A stretch of 36,947 bases of DNA from Amphibiibacter pelophylacis (GTDB taxonomy: Bacteria > Pseudomonadota > Gammaproteobacteria > Burkholderiales > Burkholderiaceae_C): assembly GCF_037688875.1 (NCBI RefSeq), contig NZ_JAWDIE010000025.1, forward strand, positions 1-36,947, in the 5' to 3' direction. Within the stretch, counting starts at the first letter, position 1; each line of letters starts with the position of its first letter. Under the pieces are notes generated by a model. That model was not told the origin of the DNA. It saw nothing but the letters and a program-made list of their open reading frames with translations, and did not search any database. The position numbers and the translations under genes were made by a program. Shown here piece after piece: positions 34,728-36,947 of the stretch.

Positions 34728-35632
34728 TGGCAAAACCTGCAACGTTTGATGGCTACAGCGACCAGTACACGGTGGACTGCGAACGCGTCCTCGTGACGCT
34801 GCTACGCGGACTCGGACCGTGGAAAGAGTCGGTCTACCTGATCGGGGGACTCACGCCGCGATATCTCGTTGCCGAGCGGCCTCCAGTAGTGCCAGCGCAC
34901 GCAGGCACTCTCGACGTGGACATCGTGATCGACCTACAAATCCTGGCCGATACCGAGGCGTATCACACACTCGAAGACAACCTCAAGAAGATGGGGTTCG
35001 AGCGGGCCGAGAACAGCACCGGTACAAAGCTTTCCTGGCGTTGGCAGACCCGCACTGAACATGGCGCTTTGATATTGCTGGAACTGCTGGCGGATGCACC
35101 GGACATCGCTGGTGGCAAGGTGCAGCCCTTGCCGACCGAAGGCACGATCTCGGCACTGAATATCCCATATTCCTCCATTGTTTTTGACCTTCACCAAGTC
35201 ACCGAGATTCAGGCTGAACTCCTCGGCGGCAACGGAATCGCGACGGAACAGATCAAGCATGCCAACCTCATCAGTTTTACATGCCTGAAGTCGTTCGCCT
35301 TCGATCAGCGCTTTGAACGCAAGGACGCACACGATCTGATCTATTGCATTGAACACGCAGCCGAAGGACTGGATGCCGTGGCTGCGGCTTTCCACAAGGA
35401 GCGCAACGGCAAGCACGGTGCGGTCGTCGAGGCCTCGCTGGCAATCCTGCGCAGCCGCTTCGCAAGCGACGAGAAAGCCGAAGGCTATCGCAAGGATGGT
35501 CCGGTGTCGGTCGCCAAGTTCGAGCTGGGCGAAGGTGACGAACCAGAGCAACGTGAGGCGAGGACGTTGCGGCAGCGGCAGGCCTGCGACGTGATTGAAC
35601 AACTCCTTGCTCGGATCGAAAAAGAACTTTAA
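34727..35632 (+). CDS. AbiEii-like nucleotidyltransferase
   Basis: A 301-residue nucleotidyltransferase. IGGLTPRYLV, then GTLDVDIVIDL, gives the GG...DxD arrangement of polymerase-beta-like NTases. FERKDAHDLIYC further on fits the AbiEii/AbiGii group (R/K-DxxD-type helix). AbiEii toxins modify tRNA or other targets with nucleotides. The start overlaps the previous stop (TAATG), with AAGGAAAGGA as ribosome site, so it is coupled to the AbiEi-like gene. It could be the effector held back by the regulator, or could modify a Hachiman component downstream; the latter is a guess. Confidence 0.8.
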   Translation: MAKPATFDGYSDQYTVDCERVLVTLLRGLGPWKESVYLIGGLTPRYLVAERPPVVPAHAGTLDVDIVIDLQILADTEAYHTLEDNLKKMGFERAENSTGTKLSWRWQTRTEHGALILLELLADAPDIAGGKVQPLPTEGTISALNIPYSSIVFDLHQVTEIQAELLGGNGIATEQIKHANLISFTCLKSFAFDQRFERKDAHDLIYCIEHAAEGLDAVAAAFHKERNGKHGAVVEASLAILRSRFASDEKAEGYRKDGPVSVAKFELGEGDEPEQREARTLRQRQACDVIEQLLARIEKEL

Positions 35633-35645
35633 GGGAGTGTGAAAC

Positions 35646-36425
35646 GTGGCGCATTTCAACGACTGGTGCCTCTCGGTAGATACACCGGTAGGGAACCATT
35701 TCTGCAGGGTAATGACCGCGCAGGGGGCGAACCTTCAGACTGCGATCCAGGCAACTGCGGCCATTGTGCCGACGCACTATGCATCGGAAGAGCAAGTCGC
35801 GCGAGCACTGGCACGGCTTGGCAAACAGGAAGCGGCTGCGCTAATTCAGGGCAAGCTTCCTACTACAAAGGCGATCCGTTCCGGAGATCTCGGAGAAATT
35901 TACGCTACTGAATGGATCGATGCGCATAGCGGAGGTTATCGCGCTCCGATCAAGCGGCTGCGATGGAAAGACCACCGCAATATGGCAATGCGCGGCGACG
36001 ACGTTATCGGCATCCTTCAAGACCCTCAGACTCAACGTCTTCACTTTCTTAAGACCGAGGCAAAGAGCCGCGTCGCACTGACCGCCCAAGTCCTTACCGA
36101 GGCGAGGGCCGCTCTGGACAAGGATGGCGGCTTGCCATCCGCGCATGCGCTGTCCTTCATTTCGGCGCGCATGCTCGAATTGAACCAACTACCACTCGCT
36201 GACGCGATCGATGACGCATTGTTGAAGCATGGCATTCCGCCGCAGAACGTCCGCCATCTGCTTTTTGCCTTTTCAGGCAACGCGCCGGACGCGTTATTAG
36301 CAGCGTCTCTTCAGGCCTATCCTGGACCGATAACCCAGTGGGGTGTCGGCCTGCACGTAGATGGGCACGCCGCCTTCATCGGCGCAGTCTATGACCGAGT
36401 AATTACCAATGCCAACAACGCCTGA
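35646..36425 (+). CDS. hamA: HamA-like nuclease (DUF1837, Hachiman defence)
   Basis: A 259-residue protein resembling HamA (DUF1837) of Hachiman anti-phage systems. GDLGEIYATEWIDA (from about residue 78), AMRGDDVIGIL (D118/D119) and LKTEAKSR (E138, K140) form a PD-(D/E)XK-type site. The E-x-K numbering coincides with the catalytic pair I recall from studied HamA, to be verified. HamA cuts DNA when released by its HamB helicase partner. It starts with GTG 35646, with GGGAG 9 nt before, 13 bp after the nucleotidyltransferase. It overlaps the next gene by 17 bp, as expected for a HamA-HamB pair. Confidence 0.75.
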   Translation: MAHFNDWCLSVDTPVGNHFCRVMTAQGANLQTAIQATAAIVPTHYASEEQVARALARLGKQEAAALIQGKLPTTKAIRSGDLGEIYATEWIDAHSGGYRAPIKRLRWKDHRNMAMRGDDVIGILQDPQTQRLHFLKTEAKSRVALTAQVLTEARAALDKDGGLPSAHALSFISARMLELNQLPLADAIDDALLKHGIPPQNVRHLLFAFSGNAPDALLAASLQAYPGPITQWGVGLHVDGHAAFIGAVYDRVITNANNA

Positions 36426-36894
36426 AGCAATCGCGGCTGACATAACGGAGGCGGCGACTGCCGGCTTCCGAGGCCGCCTCATCGCGCGCGGTCAGGCGCG
36501 AGCAATCATCTGGAGAGACGGGGTGCTCCCGCCAGATGCTCCGGCTTTCGCAGCCCAGCTTAGCCACGACCTGCATTCCTATGGCTATGCTCTTTTGGGG
36601 CTGGGTCTTCGTCTTCGAGAACTCGGCGGAGATGCAACCCAAGCCCGGACCGCCTTCGAGCAGGCAGCCACAGCCCTAGAAGCTGTGATTGCAAAGGGAA
36701 ATCGCCAGGAGATCGATCGCGACTTCCACTTCATCATGGCGGCAGCGAGCTATCACCTCGCACATCTGTCCGCGCGTGCCTATTCGCTGCTGGCCCTCGT
36801 CGAAGCGGATAAAAATTTTGCGCCCATGGAGCGTGTCCTCGCCCTGTTGATGAGGCAGATTGACCTTGTCCCTGAAAAACGTATCCCTTGCTGA
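36409..36894 (+). CDS. hamB: N-terminus of probable HamB helicase, apparently frameshifted
   Basis: The 161-residue frame is almost all helical (DLHSYGYALLGLGLRLRELG, then FIMAAASYHLAHLSARAYSL). It resembles the N-terminal region of DEAD/DEAH helicases found after HamA genes, as I remember them. It ends MRQIDLVPEKRIPC at TGA 36892-36894, much too short for HamB. From 36851 the neighbouring frame is open to the window end and reads LTLSLKNVSLAEWSNPSKRE. That is the Leu-spaced, Trp-ending pattern expected after this point. One extra base, for example in the CCC at 36869-36872, would explain it. An ATG at 36924 with AGAGAG upstream could instead start a separate gene. The helicase motifs would lie beyond the window. 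Confidence 0.6.
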   Translation: MPTTPEAIAADITEAATAGFRGRLIARGQARAIIWRDGVLPPDAPAFAAQLSHDLHSYGYALLGLGLRLRELGGDATQARTAFEQAATALEAVIAKGNRQEIDRDFHFIMAAASYHLAHLSARAYSLLALVEADKNFAPMERVLALLMRQIDLVPEKRIPC

Positions 36895-36947
36895 GTGGTC
36901 CAATCCAAGCAAGAGAGAACGAAATGACGAAAGCGAAGACAGGTACG

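Overview
The window is about 37 kb of GC-rich chromosome from a betaproteobacterium. The housekeeping gene set and protein sequences fit Burkholderiales, most likely Comamonadaceae: a long HrpA, dksA / STAS protein / hslVU in order, a guaB-guaA cluster, and a DksA without a full zinc-finger cysteine set. No database search was possible, so the taxon is inferred.

Region 1 (1-21184) is core chromosome. It holds a 5'-truncated hrpA, a broken DUF2322-type gene, a Fic protein, and a leftward operon corC-lnt-crcB-SDR. Divergent from that operon is a COG0523 metallochaperone. Then follow dksA, a STAS-domain protein, hslV-hslU, convergent apaH, and the purine cluster guaB-MFS-guaA. A MntA/HepT toxin-antitoxin pair sits inside the guaB-guaA transcription unit, and its toxin stop codon overlaps the guaA start codon.

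Region 2 (21185 to about 29.7 kb) is an integrated plasmid-like element inserted just after guaA. It has a tyrosine recombinase and a cluster of four 13-bp palindromes matching the IncP-1 KorB operator. It also has an unknown zinc-ribbon/HTH protein, a RepA-type initiator with iterons, an AT-rich stretch and a DnaA box (a whole oriV), and an AlpA-like regulator. Its transfer part is a TraK-like protein, an IncP-type oriT, a fifth KorB operator and a trb operon reduced to trbJ-trbK-trbL. No korB, traJ, relaxase or other trb gene is seen here. It therefore looks like a mobilisable, possibly helper-dependent relative of IncP plasmids rather than a complete conjugative element.

Region 3 (30006-36947) is a defence island that runs off the right edge. 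A leftward UPF1-like SF1 helicase is divergent from a tightly packed operon: an AbiEi-like regulator with a clear palindromic operator-promoter, an AbiEii-like nucleotidyltransferase, a HamA-like (DUF1837, Hachiman) nuclease, and the N-terminus of what is probably the HamB helicase, which appears frameshifted at the window edge. The four-gene operon plus divergent helicase is the best candidate for a little-described composite system. The KorB-operator array with no korB beside an IncP oriT is the most unusual regulatory architecture.
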